From contig JAJYLZ010000040.1 in NCBI GenBank assembly GCA_021787395.1, forward strand, positions 1-32,162: 32,162 nt of DNA, written 5' to 3'. The DNA is from Chloroflexota bacterium. Its GTDB lineage: Bacteria > Chloroflexota > Limnocylindria > Limnocylindrales > CSP1-4. The notes under the pieces are model-generated. The model was not told the origin of the DNA. It saw nothing but the letters and a program-made list of their open reading frames with translations, and searched no databases. Below are positions 24,558 through 31,968 of the stretch, one piece after another (position 1 is the first letter of the stretch; every line of letters begins with the position of its first letter). The position numbers were made by a program, and so were the translations under genes.

Positions 24558-24578
24558 TCGGGCGGACGCTCCGCCCGA
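24558..24578. promoter_or_regulatory. 21-base near-perfect palindrome in divergent promoter region
   Basis: Arms TCGGGCGGA (24558-24566) and TCCGCCCGA (24570-24578) are perfectly complementary around CGC. The palindrome lies about 60 bases upstream of the B12 sensor start and 170 bases before the response regulator, so it may be an operator shared by the divergent genes, or an RNA hairpin. Confidence 0.4.
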
Positions 24579-24658
24579 CACCCTCCTGTTCGCAGCGGGC
24601 AGCCCGGCGGATGGCGCCGGCGGGTCCCGCACCCGTGGCCACGACGGCGTTGAGGCAC

Positions 24659-24664
24659 TACCAT
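24659..24664 (+). promoter_or_regulatory. Possible -10 of the response regulator/kinase operon
   Basis: TACCAT lies 86 bases before ATG 24751. It would give a leader of about 80 bases ending in an AGGTG ribosome site. No -35 is clear. Confidence 0.25.
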
Positions 24665-24750
24665 CGCGCGGCCGTCCCCCGCGCGACGCGACGCGCGCGA
24701 GGTCGGCACCCGTCGGACTTCCCGGGGCTCCCTCGCTCAGGCAGGTGACC

Positions 24751-25515
24751 ATGCTGGACGCCAATCCGCCCCGCCGCGACGAGTCGCCGCGGCCCGAACC
24801 CGCGGCCGCGCGCGCCGCCGACCGACCGGTCCGGATCGTCGTGGTCGACGACGAGCCGCCGATCGTGGACCTGGTGGTCGGGTACCTCGAGCGGGAGGGC
24901 TGGTCCGTGACGACGGCCGGCGACGGGCCGTCCGCGCTGGCCGCCGCCCGGGCGCTCGAGCCCGACGCCGTCATCCTGGACCTCATGCTGCCGGGGCTGG
25001 ACGGCCTCGAGGTGTGCCGCCAGCTCCGCACCTTCTCGGACGCGTACGTGCTGATGCTGACCGCCAGGAGCGAGGAGATCGACCGGATCGTGGGGCTCAC
25101 GGTGGGGGCCGACGACTACCTCACCAAGCCGTTCTCGCCGCGCGAGCTGGTGGCCCGCGTCAAGGCGCTCCTCCGGCGGCCCCGGTCGTCGGGAGCCGCA
25201 TCCGCCGGACCGGGCGTCCCCGCGCACGGGCTCCGGATCGACGAGGGCCGGCGCTCGGTGGCCGTGGACGGCCGCGAGGTCGAGCTCACGGTCATCGAGT
25301 TCGACCTCCTCGCGGCGCTGGCGCGGGAGCCCGGGATCGTGCTGCCGCGGCCGCGCATCTTCGCCGCCGTGTGGGGCGACGACGACTTCGCCGACGACCA
25401 CCTGGTGGACGTCCACGTCGCCAACATCCGGCGCAAGCTGGGCGACGACGCGGCCAGCCCCCGCTTCATCGAGACGGTGCGCGGCGTCGGGTACCGGCTG
25501 CGCGAGGCCCGGTGA
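24751..25515 (+). CDS. OmpR-type response regulator
   Basis: This 254-residue regulator has a disordered N-terminal leader of about 25 residues. The receiver domain follows, with D33/D34, phosphoacceptor D77 (AVILD), a TAR switch threonine and the TKPF lysine, and then a winged-helix OmpR domain (about 160-252) with LVDVHVANIRRKLG and FIETVRGVGYRL. An AGGTG site precedes ATG 24751. Its stop overlaps the kinase start by one base (TGATG), so the pair is co-translated. Three TTGAC-type repeats at 26666-26692 are good candidate binding sites, making the copper-related gene behind the kinase a likely target. Confidence 0.94.
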   Translation: MLDANPPRRDESPRPEPAAARAADRPVRIVVVDDEPPIVDLVVGYLEREGWSVTTAGDGPSALAAARALEPDAVILDLMLPGLDGLEVCRQLRTFSDAYVLMLTARSEEIDRIVGLTVGADDYLTKPFSPRELVARVKALLRRPRSSGAASAGPGVPAHGLRIDEGRRSVAVDGREVELTVIEFDLLAALAREPGIVLPRPRIFAAVWGDDDFADDHLVDVHVANIRRKLGDDAASPRFIETVRGVGYRLREAR

Positions 25516-26615
25516 TGCTGCCGAGGTCGCTGCGGGCCCGCCTCCTGCTCGCGTTCATCGTGGTCGCCGCCGCCGCGCTGGGCACGGTCGGGATCGCGGT
25601 CCTGCTGGTCGGGCCGGGCTACTTCGCGGATGCGATGGGCCACCTCCCCGGCGACCCGATGGGGGAGGCGATGGCCGCCTCGACCCAGGCGGCGTTCGTG
25701 GACGCGATGCGCCGGGCCCTGCTCGCCGCCACCGTGATCGCGGTCGCCACCGCGGCCGTCGTCAGCCTCGCCGTCGCCGCGCGCATCGCCCGGCCGGTGG
25801 CTCGGCTCGCGGAGGCCGCGCGGCGGATCGCGGCCGGCCAGTACGCCGAGCGGGTTGGCACCGACGAGCCCGGGGAGCTGGCCGACCTGGCTGCCTCCTT
25901 CAACGAGATGGCCGCGTCGCTCGAGGCCACCGAGCGCCGCCGGCTCCAGCTGGTGGGCGACGTGGCCCACGAGCTGCGCACGCCCCTGACCACGCTCGAC
26001 GGCTACCTCGAGGGCCTCGAGGACGGCGTCTTCCGGCCGGACGCCCAGACGTGGCACCTGCTGCGCGCCGAGACGGCGCGGCTGTCGCGCATGGTCAACG
26101 AGCTCGCCGAGCTGTGGCGGGCGGAGGCGCGCCAGCTGCCGCTCCGGCTCGAGACGGTCGACGCGGCCCAGATCGCACGCGAGGCGGCGGCCCGCTTCGA
26201 GCCGCAGGCGGCCGCCCGGGGGATCACGCTCGTGACGCCCGGCGGCCCCGTGCTCGTCGTGGCCGACCGCGACCGGGTCGCCCAGATCGTGTCCAACTAC
26301 CTGTCCAACGCGCTCCGCCATGCCGCCGACGGGTCGTCGGTCGAGGTGGCGGCCGTCGCCACGCCGACCGTCGGCCGGGTGTCGGTGACCGACCACGGTG
26401 CCGGCCTGGCGGCCGATCAGCTCGAGGCGGTGTTCGAGCGCTTCTACCGCGTGGACGCCGCTCGCAGCCGGGCGGAGGGGGGTGCCGGGATCGGCCTCGC
26501 CATCGTGCGGGCGCTGGCCGAGGCGATGGGCGGGCAGGCCTGGGCCGAGAGCAGGGGGCCCGGCACCGGGGCCACCTTCGTCGTGGAGCTGCCGGCGCCC
26601 GGCATCCGCGCCTGA
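25515..26615 (+). CDS. Membrane sensor histidine kinase (HAMP type)
   Basis: This 366-residue kinase has TM1 at about 10-32, a short extracytoplasmic loop of about 35 residues (33-67) and TM2 at about 68-90. A HAMP domain (91-143) follows, then HisKA with H152 in VAHELRTPLTT, and the ATPase domain with SNYLSNALRHA (N box), DHGAGLAADQ, FERFYRVD and GAGIGLAIVRALAEAMGG. The loop is rich in Met, Ala and Asp (AMGHLPGDPMGEAMAAS), which could allow metal sensing, but this is speculation. The ATG overlaps the regulator stop. Confidence 0.93.
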   Translation: MLPRSLRARLLLAFIVVAAAALGTVGIAVLLVGPGYFADAMGHLPGDPMGEAMAASTQAAFVDAMRRALLAATVIAVATAAVVSLAVAARIARPVARLAEAARRIAAGQYAERVGTDEPGELADLAASFNEMAASLEATERRRLQLVGDVAHELRTPLTTLDGYLEGLEDGVFRPDAQTWHLLRAETARLSRMVNELAELWRAEARQLPLRLETVDAAQIAREAAARFEPQAAARGITLVTPGGPVLVVADRDRVAQIVSNYLSNALRHAADGSSVEVAAVATPTVGRVSVTDHGAGLAADQLEAVFERFYRVDAARSRAEGGAGIGLAIVRALAEAMGGQAWAESRGPGTGATFVVELPAPGIRA

Positions 26616-26665
26616 CGGATCGCACCCCTCCCGGCGGGGCGCCGGGACCCGGCCGGCCGCGCGCT

Positions 26666-26692
26666 TTGACCCAGTCTTGACGAAGCCTTGCC
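26666..26692 (+). promoter_or_regulatory. Three 11-bp-phased direct repeats, likely OmpR-family operator
   Basis: TTGAC (26666-26670), TTGAC (26677-26681) and TTGCC (26688-26692) recur with an exact period of 11 bases. OmpR/PhoB-type regulators bind as head-to-tail dimers to direct repeats with one-helical-turn (11-bp) spacing. The site lies 50 bases after the kinase gene and 74 bases before the copper-protein gene. The adjacent regulator (24751-25515) is the natural candidate to bind. Confidence 0.55.
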
Positions 26693-26765
26693 CGCGGATG
26701 GATGGCGTCGGGCGAGGGGGTCGGACACGCTCTGCGCAGACGCCGGGACGACCGGCCGAACGCCG

Positions 26766-28352
26766 ATGAGGAGCCCCGCCCCGATGCCCAGCGCCAGTCG
26801 TCCGGCAGCCGTCCAGACGGCGTCCCCAATCGTGGCGCCCGGCGACCCGGGTGACGTCAGCACGGTCGCGAGTCGCGCCGATGAGCTCCACCGCCGCGCG
26901 GTCGAGCTGCGGGAGATCCGGATGGGCCTGCGCGCCGAGCCCGCGGCCCCGCGGTCCAGGGCGACGGGCGGCGGAGAGGTCGTCATGACCTTCCCGGTGC
27001 GGGGCATGACCTGCCGGTCGTGCGAGGTCCGGATCGGCCGGTTCGTCGGCCGGCTGCCCGGTGTCGAGCGCGTCGCCGCCTCTGTCGTCAGCGGCCAGGT
27101 GACCGTGGAGTGCTCGGCGCCGGTGCCTGCCGCCGACATCGCGCGCGAGATCGGCCGGGCCGGCTACGAGGTGGGCCGCGACCCGTGGGTCGAGCGGGAC
27201 CCGGTGATCTGGGGCACCGCGGGCGCCGGCTCCGTGGTCCTGCTGGGACTGGTCATCGCCGTGCAGCAGGCGGGCGTCGGCGACGTGGCCGGGGCGGCCG
27301 GCGACCTGTCCACCGGCGGCCTCGCCGTGGCCCTCCTGCTGGGGCTGGCGGCCGGCGTCTCGACCTGCATGGCGCTGGTGGGGGGCCTCGTCCTGGGGCT
27401 CTCGGCGACCTACCAGGCGGGTCGCGCGGGCTCGGCGGGGCGCGGCGCGTCGATGCGCCCGGCGCTGGTGTTCGTCGGCGGCCGGATCGTCGGCTACGCG
27501 CTGTTCGGCGCGGTCCTGGGCGCCCTGGGGGCGTCGATCGCCATGCCGCCGCAGGTGACGGCCGTGCTGATGCTGGGCGTCGCGCTCGTGATGCTGCTCG
27601 TCGGCACGCGCCTCACGGGGCTGTCGCCCCGCCTCGCCGGCTGGTCGCCCACGCTCCCCATGGGCCTCGGGCGGCGGCTCGGCCTCGACGGCAGCGCCGC
27701 GGGCGGCGCCTACTCCCACGCGCGCACGGCCGTCCTCGGCGCGCTGTCGTTCTTCCTGCCCTGCGGGTTCACGCAGGCCGTCCAGGTGTTCGCCCTGTCC
27801 ACGGGGTCCCCGGCCTACGCCGCGGCGCTGCTCGGCACGTTCGCGCTGGGGACGGCCCCCGGCCTGCTCGCCCTCGCCGGCGTGCCGGTCTTCGTCCCGT
27901 CACGCGCCAAGCCGACGCTCCTCCGCCTCGTGGGCGTGGTCGTGGTCGGGTTCGCGCTGCTCAACGCCAGCGCGGGCCTGCGCCTGTCCGGCGTCTCGCT
28001 CACGCTCGCGAGCTCGGCCGGGGCCGCCGCCGTCGACCCGGCCGTCCTGGGCGCGGACGGCGTCGAGCGCCTCACCACCTACCAGGACGCCGGCGGCTAC
28101 AGCCCGTCGAACGTCGCCATCTACGCCGGCTACCCCGTGGAGTGGACCGTGGTCTCGTCCAACACGAGCACCTGCGCGGCGTCCATCTTCGCGCCGGGCG
28201 TCGACATCCGGTCGAGCCTCCACAAGGGCCCGAACACCTTCAGCCTGCCGCCGCTGCCCGCCGGGGTGCTGCGCTACACGTGCGCGATGGGGATGTACGC
28301 GGCGCAGATCACCGTCGTCCCCCGGCCCGCTGCCGCGGGCCAGGGCAGCTAG
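26766..28352 (+). CDS. HMA-domain, TauE/DsbD-like membrane protein with C-terminal cupredoxin
   Basis: This protein of about 528 residues combines three parts. An HMA metal-binding domain (about 74-140) carries GMTCRSC with C83 and C86. A polytopic membrane core of the TauE/SafE-DsbD_2 type (about 150-430) includes AAGVSTCMALVGGLVLGLS and SFFLPCGFTQAVQ. A C-terminal cupredoxin-like domain (about 440-520) includes AGYPVEWTV, TSTCAASI and YTCAMGMY with C506, M508 and M510. Together these suggest copper or silver transfer across the membrane, or envelope metal or redox homeostasis. ATG 26766 gives a low-complexity leader; ATG 26986 with GGAGAGG directly upstream is a good alternative start. The stop TAG lies in the IS481 target duplication. 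Confidence 0.82.
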   Translation: MRSPAPMPSASRPAAVQTASPIVAPGDPGDVSTVASRADELHRRAVELREIRMGLRAEPAAPRSRATGGGEVVMTFPVRGMTCRSCEVRIGRFVGRLPGVERVAASVVSGQVTVECSAPVPAADIAREIGRAGYEVGRDPWVERDPVIWGTAGAGSVVLLGLVIAVQQAGVGDVAGAAGDLSTGGLAVALLLGLAAGVSTCMALVGGLVLGLSATYQAGRAGSAGRGASMRPALVFVGGRIVGYALFGAVLGALGASIAMPPQVTAVLMLGVALVMLLVGTRLTGLSPRLAGWSPTLPMGLGRRLGLDGSAAGGAYSHARTAVLGALSFFLPCGFTQAVQVFALSTGSPAYAAALLGTFALGTAPGLLALAGVPVFVPSRAKPTLLRLVGVVVVGFALLNASAGLRLSGVSLTLASSAGAAAVDPAVLGADGVERLTTYQDAGGYSPSNVAIYAGYPVEWTVVSSNTSTCAASIFAPGVDIRSSLHKGPNTFSLPPLPAGVLRYTCAMGMYAAQITVVPRPAAAGQGS

Positions 28353-28353
28353 C
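28348..28353. repeat. Left target-site duplication GCTAGC of the IS481 element
   Basis: GCTAGC here is repeated at 29390-29395. It fits the NCTAGN six-base target duplication described for IS481 of Bordetella pertussis. The TAG is the stop codon of the preceding copper-protein gene. Confidence 0.85.
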
Positions 28354-28381
28354 TCTAGTTCCCAATCGGGTTGTTGACGGG
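28354..28381. repeat. Left terminal inverted repeat of the IS481 element
   Basis: The 28-base end starts TCTAGTTCCC and ends in GGTTGTTGACGGG. It pairs with the right end at 22 of 28 positions. Confidence 0.85.
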
Positions 28382-28398
28382 GTGAGGGCCCCTATCGT
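28371..28398 (+). promoter_or_regulatory. Putative transposase promoter
   Basis: TTGTTG (28371-28376) and TATCGT (28393-28398) are separated by 16 bases. The -35 lies inside the left inverted repeat, as is common in insertion sequences. The transposase start is 43 bases further on. Confidence 0.4.
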
Positions 28399-28440
28399 TC
28401 GGCTGCTGGTGTCGAAGCCGCAGTCGAAGAGGGGACCCTC

Positions 28441-29394
28441 ATGGCCCATGCTAGTGCGCGCCTGACCCCGAAGGGTCGGCAGCTCCTCGTCAACCGTGTC
28501 CGGGACGGCTGGACGATCACGAAGGCGGCCGATGCCGCGGGGGTCAGCCGCCAGACCGGCTCGAAGTGGCTCGGCCGCTTCCGGCGCGAGGGCGAGCCCG
28601 GTCTCCGCGACCGGAGCAGCGCCGTCCACCGCCAGGCTCGTGCCCACCCGGCCGAGCTCGTCGAGCAGGTCTGTGCCCGGCGCCTCGAGCTCCGGGCAGG
28701 ACCCCATGTCCTCGCCTGGGAGGCCGGGCTTGCCCGGTCCACGGTCTACGCTCTCCTCCGGCGGGTGTCGCTCAACCGGCTCGACCGGCTGGAGCCACGG
28801 CCGCCGGTCGTGCGCTACGAGCGCGAGCGCCCGGGCGAGCTCGTCCACCTCGACACGAAGATGCTCGGCCGGATCGGCGAGGGCGGCGGCCACCGGGTCC
28901 ACGGCCGCGGCGACGGGGTCGTCAGCAGGCACCGCGGGATCGGCTGGAACCGCGTCCACATCGCGGTCGACGACCACTCGAGGCTCGCCTATGCGGAGGA
29001 GCTGCCCGACGAGTCGCCCCAGACGACGGCCGCCTTCCTCCGCCGGGCCTGGCGCTTCTACGCCGGCCACGGCATCAGGATCGAACGGATCCTGACCGAC
29101 AACGGCGGCTGCTACCGGAGCCGGGACCTGGCCGCGGCCTGTGACGAGCTGGGCATCGGCCACCGGTTCACCCGTCCGTACCGGCCCCAGACCAACGGCA
29201 AGGCCGAGCGGATGGTGCGCACCCTGCTCAACGAGTGGGCTTACGCCAGGCCGTTCGCCGACACGGCGGACCGGATCGCCCTGCTGCCGGTGTTCCTCGA
29301 CTTCTACAACAACCGTCGGCCACACTGGAGTCTGTCAGGGCAGCCGCCGATGAGCCGCGTGCCCGTCAACAACCTGACGGGGAAGAACAGCTAG
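28441..29394 (+). CDS. IS481-family transposase
   Basis: This 317-residue DDE transposase has an N-terminal helix-turn-helix (residues 8-58, LTPKGRQLLV...GVSRQTGSKWLGRF). A second helical DNA-binding part and an RNase-H-like integrase core (about 130-290) follow, with D138 (HLDTK), D220 (LTDNGG) and E256 (NGKAER) forming the catalytic triad, and YNNRRPHWSL near the end. ATG 28441 has a GAGGGG ribosome site 7 bases upstream. The last residues (NNLTGKN) are encoded by the right inverted repeat. The stop codon TAG is supplied by the target-site duplication outside the element. Confidence 0.95.
   Translation: MAHASARLTPKGRQLLVNRVRDGWTITKAADAAGVSRQTGSKWLGRFRREGEPGLRDRSSAVHRQARAHPAELVEQVCARRLELRAGPHVLAWEAGLARSTVYALLRRVSLNRLDRLEPRPPVVRYERERPGELVHLDTKMLGRIGEGGGHRVHGRGDGVVSRHRGIGWNRVHIAVDDHSRLAYAEELPDESPQTTAAFLRRAWRFYAGHGIRIERILTDNGGCYRSRDLAAACDELGIGHRFTRPYRPQTNGKAERMVRTLLNEWAYARPFADTADRIALLPVFLDFYNNRRPHWSLSGQPPMSRVPVNNLTGKNS
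29362..29389. repeat. Right terminal inverted repeat of the IS481 element
   Basis: Read on the minus strand it begins TGTTCTTCCCC and continues to GGTTGTTGACGGG. It begins with TGT, the usual end of IS481/IS3-type elements. Confidence 0.85.
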
Positions 29395-29395
29395 C
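29390..29395. repeat. Right target-site duplication GCTAGC
   Basis: This is the second copy of the 6-base target. Its TAG ends the transposase reading frame. Confidence 0.85.
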
Positions 29396-29510
29396 GCCGC
29401 GCCCGGGCCGCCCGCCCCGGCCGCGGCGCCGCCTGGGCCACCGCAGGCCCCCGTGCGCGAGCCCGGTGGCCATTGCCGTCGCCCCGAACTCGCGAAGGGC
29501 GCCCAGCATC

Positions 29511-29516
29511 TAGGAT
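29511..29516 (+). promoter_or_regulatory. -10 TAGGAT for leaderless thioredoxin reductase fusion
   Basis: TAGGAT ends 6 bases before ATG 29523 with no ribosome site. Confidence 0.5.
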
Positions 29517-29522
29517 CTCGAC

Positions 29523-30737
29523 ATGGACCAGATCACCGTCTACGGCGCCCCTTGGTGCCCCGACTGCCGCCGCAGCAAGTCGTTCCTCATGGACCAGCGG
29601 ATCCAGTACCGCTGGGTGGACATCGACGCGGACGCCGACGGCCGGGCGTTCGTGGAGCGGCTGCAGGGCGGCGGCCGCACCATCCCGACGATCGTGTTCG
29701 GAGACGGCTCGTACCTGCTGGAGCCGTCCAACGCCGAGCTGGCGGAGAAGCTGGGGCTCCAGCTGCGCGCGAAGAAGTCCGCCTACGGCCTGCTGATCGT
29801 GGGCGGCGGGCCAGCAGGGCTGTCGGCCGCCGTGTACGCGGCTCGCGAGGGCGTGGACGCGCTGGTGCTCGAGCGGGGCGCACTGGGGGGCCAGGCCGGC
29901 GCCACCGAGCGGATCGACAACTACCCGGGCTTCCCGGACGGGATCCGAGGGCAGGAGCTGGCCGACCGCCTGGTCGCCCACGCCCAGCGCTACGGCGTGG
30001 AGCTGGTGTCGGCCGTGGACGTCTCCCGGGTCTCGCGCGAGCCGGGCTGCGTGGCGGTCGGGACGGCCGCCGGCGACGAGTACCGGGCGTCCGCCGTGAT
30101 CGTCGCCACCGGCTCGCGCTACCGACGGCTCGGGGTCCCGGGCGAGGAGGGCCTGACGGGCCTGGGCGTCCACTACTGCGCCACCTGCGACGGCCCGTTC
30201 TACCGGGGCGCCGACGAGCTGGTGGTGATCGGCGGCGGCAACTCCGCGCTCGAGGAGGCGCTGTTCCTGACCACCCTCGCGGACCACGTCACGATCCTCG
30301 CCCGGAGCGGGCTGCGGGCGAGCGAGCTGGTCGCCGACAAGGTCCGCGGCCACTCGAGGATCACGGTCCGAACCGGGGTGGACCTGGACGAGTTCGAGTC
30401 CCGCGACGGCCGGCTGGGCGCGGTGCTCGCCCGTGACCGCGCGTCCGGCGAGGCCATCCGGCTGGAGCCCGCGGCCGCCTTCGTGTTCGTCGGCCTCGAC
30501 CCCAACACCGGCTTCCTGCGGAACTCGGTGGACCTCGACGAGCACGGCTTCGTGGTCACCGATGCGCGGTACGCGACGTCGCTCGACGGCGTGTTCGCCG
30601 CGGGCGACGTCCGGGCCGGGTCGACCAAGCAGGTGGGCAGCGCGGCGGGCGAGGGCATCGCGGCCCTGCTCTCCGTGCGCCGCTGGCTCGAGGACCGGCG
30701 CGACGTGGCCGAGCACGCGACCGAGAGCGAGGGCTGA
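29523..30737 (+). CDS. Glutaredoxin-thioredoxin reductase fusion
   Basis: This 404-residue protein has an N-terminal glutaredoxin/NrdH-like thioredoxin fold (1-82) with redox motif C12-P-D-C15 and the cis-proline region TIPTIVFGDGS. A low-molecular-weight thioredoxin reductase domain (about 87-395) follows, with the FAD-binding GGGPAGLSAAVYAAREG, the redox-active C219-A-T-C222 followed by D, the NADPH-binding GGGNSALEEA, and FAAGDVRAGSTKQVGSAAGEG. The reductase should pass electrons from NADPH through CATC to the attached glutaredoxin domain, or to a free partner, forming a self-contained disulfide reduction system. ATG 29523 is probably leaderless. Confidence 0.92.
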   Translation: MDQITVYGAPWCPDCRRSKSFLMDQRIQYRWVDIDADADGRAFVERLQGGGRTIPTIVFGDGSYLLEPSNAELAEKLGLQLRAKKSAYGLLIVGGGPAGLSAAVYAAREGVDALVLERGALGGQAGATERIDNYPGFPDGIRGQELADRLVAHAQRYGVELVSAVDVSRVSREPGCVAVGTAAGDEYRASAVIVATGSRYRRLGVPGEEGLTGLGVHYCATCDGPFYRGADELVVIGGGNSALEEALFLTTLADHVTILARSGLRASELVADKVRGHSRITVRTGVDLDEFESRDGRLGAVLARDRASGEAIRLEPAAAFVFVGLDPNTGFLRNSVDLDEHGFVVTDARYATSLDGVFAAGDVRAGSTKQVGSAAGEGIAALLSVRRWLEDRRDVAEHATESEG

Positions 30738-30884
30738 CGGACCCACGTCGCTGGTGGCGGCCGACGCACCGGCCTGCCGCCCGGCGTCCGCGGGGGATCG
30801 CGGCGTGGCGTTGAAACGGTTTGACCGGACGGTGCCCCTACCGGTCTGGAACCTAAACCGACCACAGCCAAACCGAGGTCAACC

Positions 30885-31166
30885 GTGATCAACCCCCTCG
30901 CCCTCCACATCGCCCGCCCCGTCGCCATCGCCGCCCTCGCCATCGCCGGCGTCGCCGGCCCCGGCGCCGTCGCCGCCCACGCCCTGGCCCCGGCCCCGGT
31001 CGTCCGCACCGCGATGTGCGCCCCGGCAGCGCACGCTCCGATGCGCGCGGCGATGGGCAGCGCCTGCACCGTGGCGACCCGTGGCGGGGTCATGCACGTG
31101 TCGATGCCCATGGCACGCGGCCGCGGCGTGCACGGCATGGGGCACGGCGCCGCGCGCGGCGACTGA
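30885..31166 (+). CDS. Small secreted Met/His-rich protein
   Basis: This 93-residue protein has an N-terminal hydrophobic signal peptide (about 10-32, ending around AVAAHA). The short mature part contains seven Met, five His and two Cys among Ala, Gly and Arg (CAPAAHAPM, MHVSMPMARG, HGMGHG). Such composition suits weak copper or silver binding outside the cell membrane, but no family is recognised. GTG 30885 has a GAGGT ribosome site 5 bases upstream. The upstream 75 bases contain repeated AAACCG/CGGTTT words that may be a regulator or ECF-sigma site. Copper-type and redox genes lie upstream, and an ECF sigma gene follows. Confidence 0.65.
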   Translation: MINPLALHIARPVAIAALAIAGVAGPGAVAAHALAPAPVVRTAMCAPAAHAPMRAAMGSACTVATRGGVMHVSMPMARGRGVHGMGHGAARGD

Positions 31167-31194
31167 GCGGCCCCGTCGCGGCTGTCCCGCCGTC

Positions 31195-31968
31195 ATGCCC
31201 GGCGGCCCGGGCGTACCCTCTGGCCGACGAAGCGAGGCGAAGCGCCATGACGCGACCCCCGTCCCAGCGCCGCTCCGCACGGCCCCGAGCCGGAGGGTCC
31301 AAGCCATTCCGCCCGTCCCTGCAGCCGCCGCCAGCCCCGACGCCGCGATCGAGCGCGACGAGCTGGCCGTGCGCGTCGTGCGGGCCGTCCTCGACGGCGA
31401 CCGGGACGCGTTCGCGGCGCTCGTCGAGCGGGACCTCCCGGCCGTGACCCGCGTGTGCCACCGGGTCCTCGGCAGCGCGGCCGACGCCGAGGACGCCGCC
31501 CAGGAGGCGTTCGTCGCCGCCTACCGGTCGCTGCCCGACTGGCGGGGCGACGGGCCGTTCACGGCCTGGATCTCGCGCATCGCGGTGCGCATCGCCATCC
31601 GCCGGGCCCACCAGCGGCGGCCGGTGGACTGGATCGACCCGGCGGCGCTGGACGGCCCGGACGAGCTGCTCGACCCCGGGGGCCGGCGCGTCGCGCGCCA
31701 CTTCGCCGGCGCCGCGCTCGACGCCGCCGCCACCGCCGATCCCGGGCGCGTCCTCCCGGCCGCCGAGGAGGCGGGCCTGGTGCGCGAGGCGCTCCGCGGC
31801 CTGGAGGAGCCCTACCGCGAGACCGTCGCCCTGCGCTACTTCGGCGGGCTCACCGTGCCGGAGATCGCCGAGGCCTGCGATCGGCCGCAGGGCACCGTGA
31901 AGACCCACCTGCACCGGGGCCTGCTGCGGCTGCGCGCCCGTCTCGATGCGCTGGAGGCCGGGCGATGA
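31195..31968 (+). CDS. ECF-type RNA polymerase sigma factor
   Basis: Region 2 (DAFAALVERDLPAVTRVCHRVLG, DAEDAAQEAFVAAYRSL, FTAWISRIAVRIAIRRAHQRR) and region 4 (LVREALRGLEEPYRETVALRYFGGLTVPEIAEACDRPQGTVKTHLHRGLLRLR) are clear, separated by a linker of about 60 residues. The N-terminal start is uncertain: ATG 31195 gives a long, unusual leader, while GTG 31369 is in frame just before region 2. A TACCCT and an ATG at 31247 in another frame suggest a possible frameshift upstream of region 2. The stop overlaps the next start (ATGA), the usual arrangement with an anti-sigma factor. Confidence 0.85.
   Translation: MPGGPGVPSGRRSEAKRHDATPVPAPLRTAPSRRVQAIPPVPAAAASPDAAIERDELAVRVVRAVLDGDRDAFAALVERDLPAVTRVCHRVLGSAADAEDAAQEAFVAAYRSLPDWRGDGPFTAWISRIAVRIAIRRAHQRRPVDWIDPAALDGPDELLDPGGRRVARHFAGAALDAAATADPGRVLPAAEEAGLVREALRGLEEPYRETVALRYFGGLTVPEIAEACDRPQGTVKTHLHRGLLRLRARLDALEAGR

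Larger units (their letters stand above)
28354..29389 (+). mobile_element. IS481-family insertion sequence, 1036 bp, complete
   Basis: The element carries one transposase gene. Its 28-base ends (28354-28381 and, inverted, 29389-29362) match at 22 of 28 positions, with a perfect inner block GGTTGTTGACGGG. It is flanked by 6-base direct repeats GCTAGC. The open transposase and intact ends suggest the copy is recent and possibly active. It lies between the copper-protein gene and the glutaredoxin-thioredoxin reductase gene and breaks neither. Confidence 0.9.
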
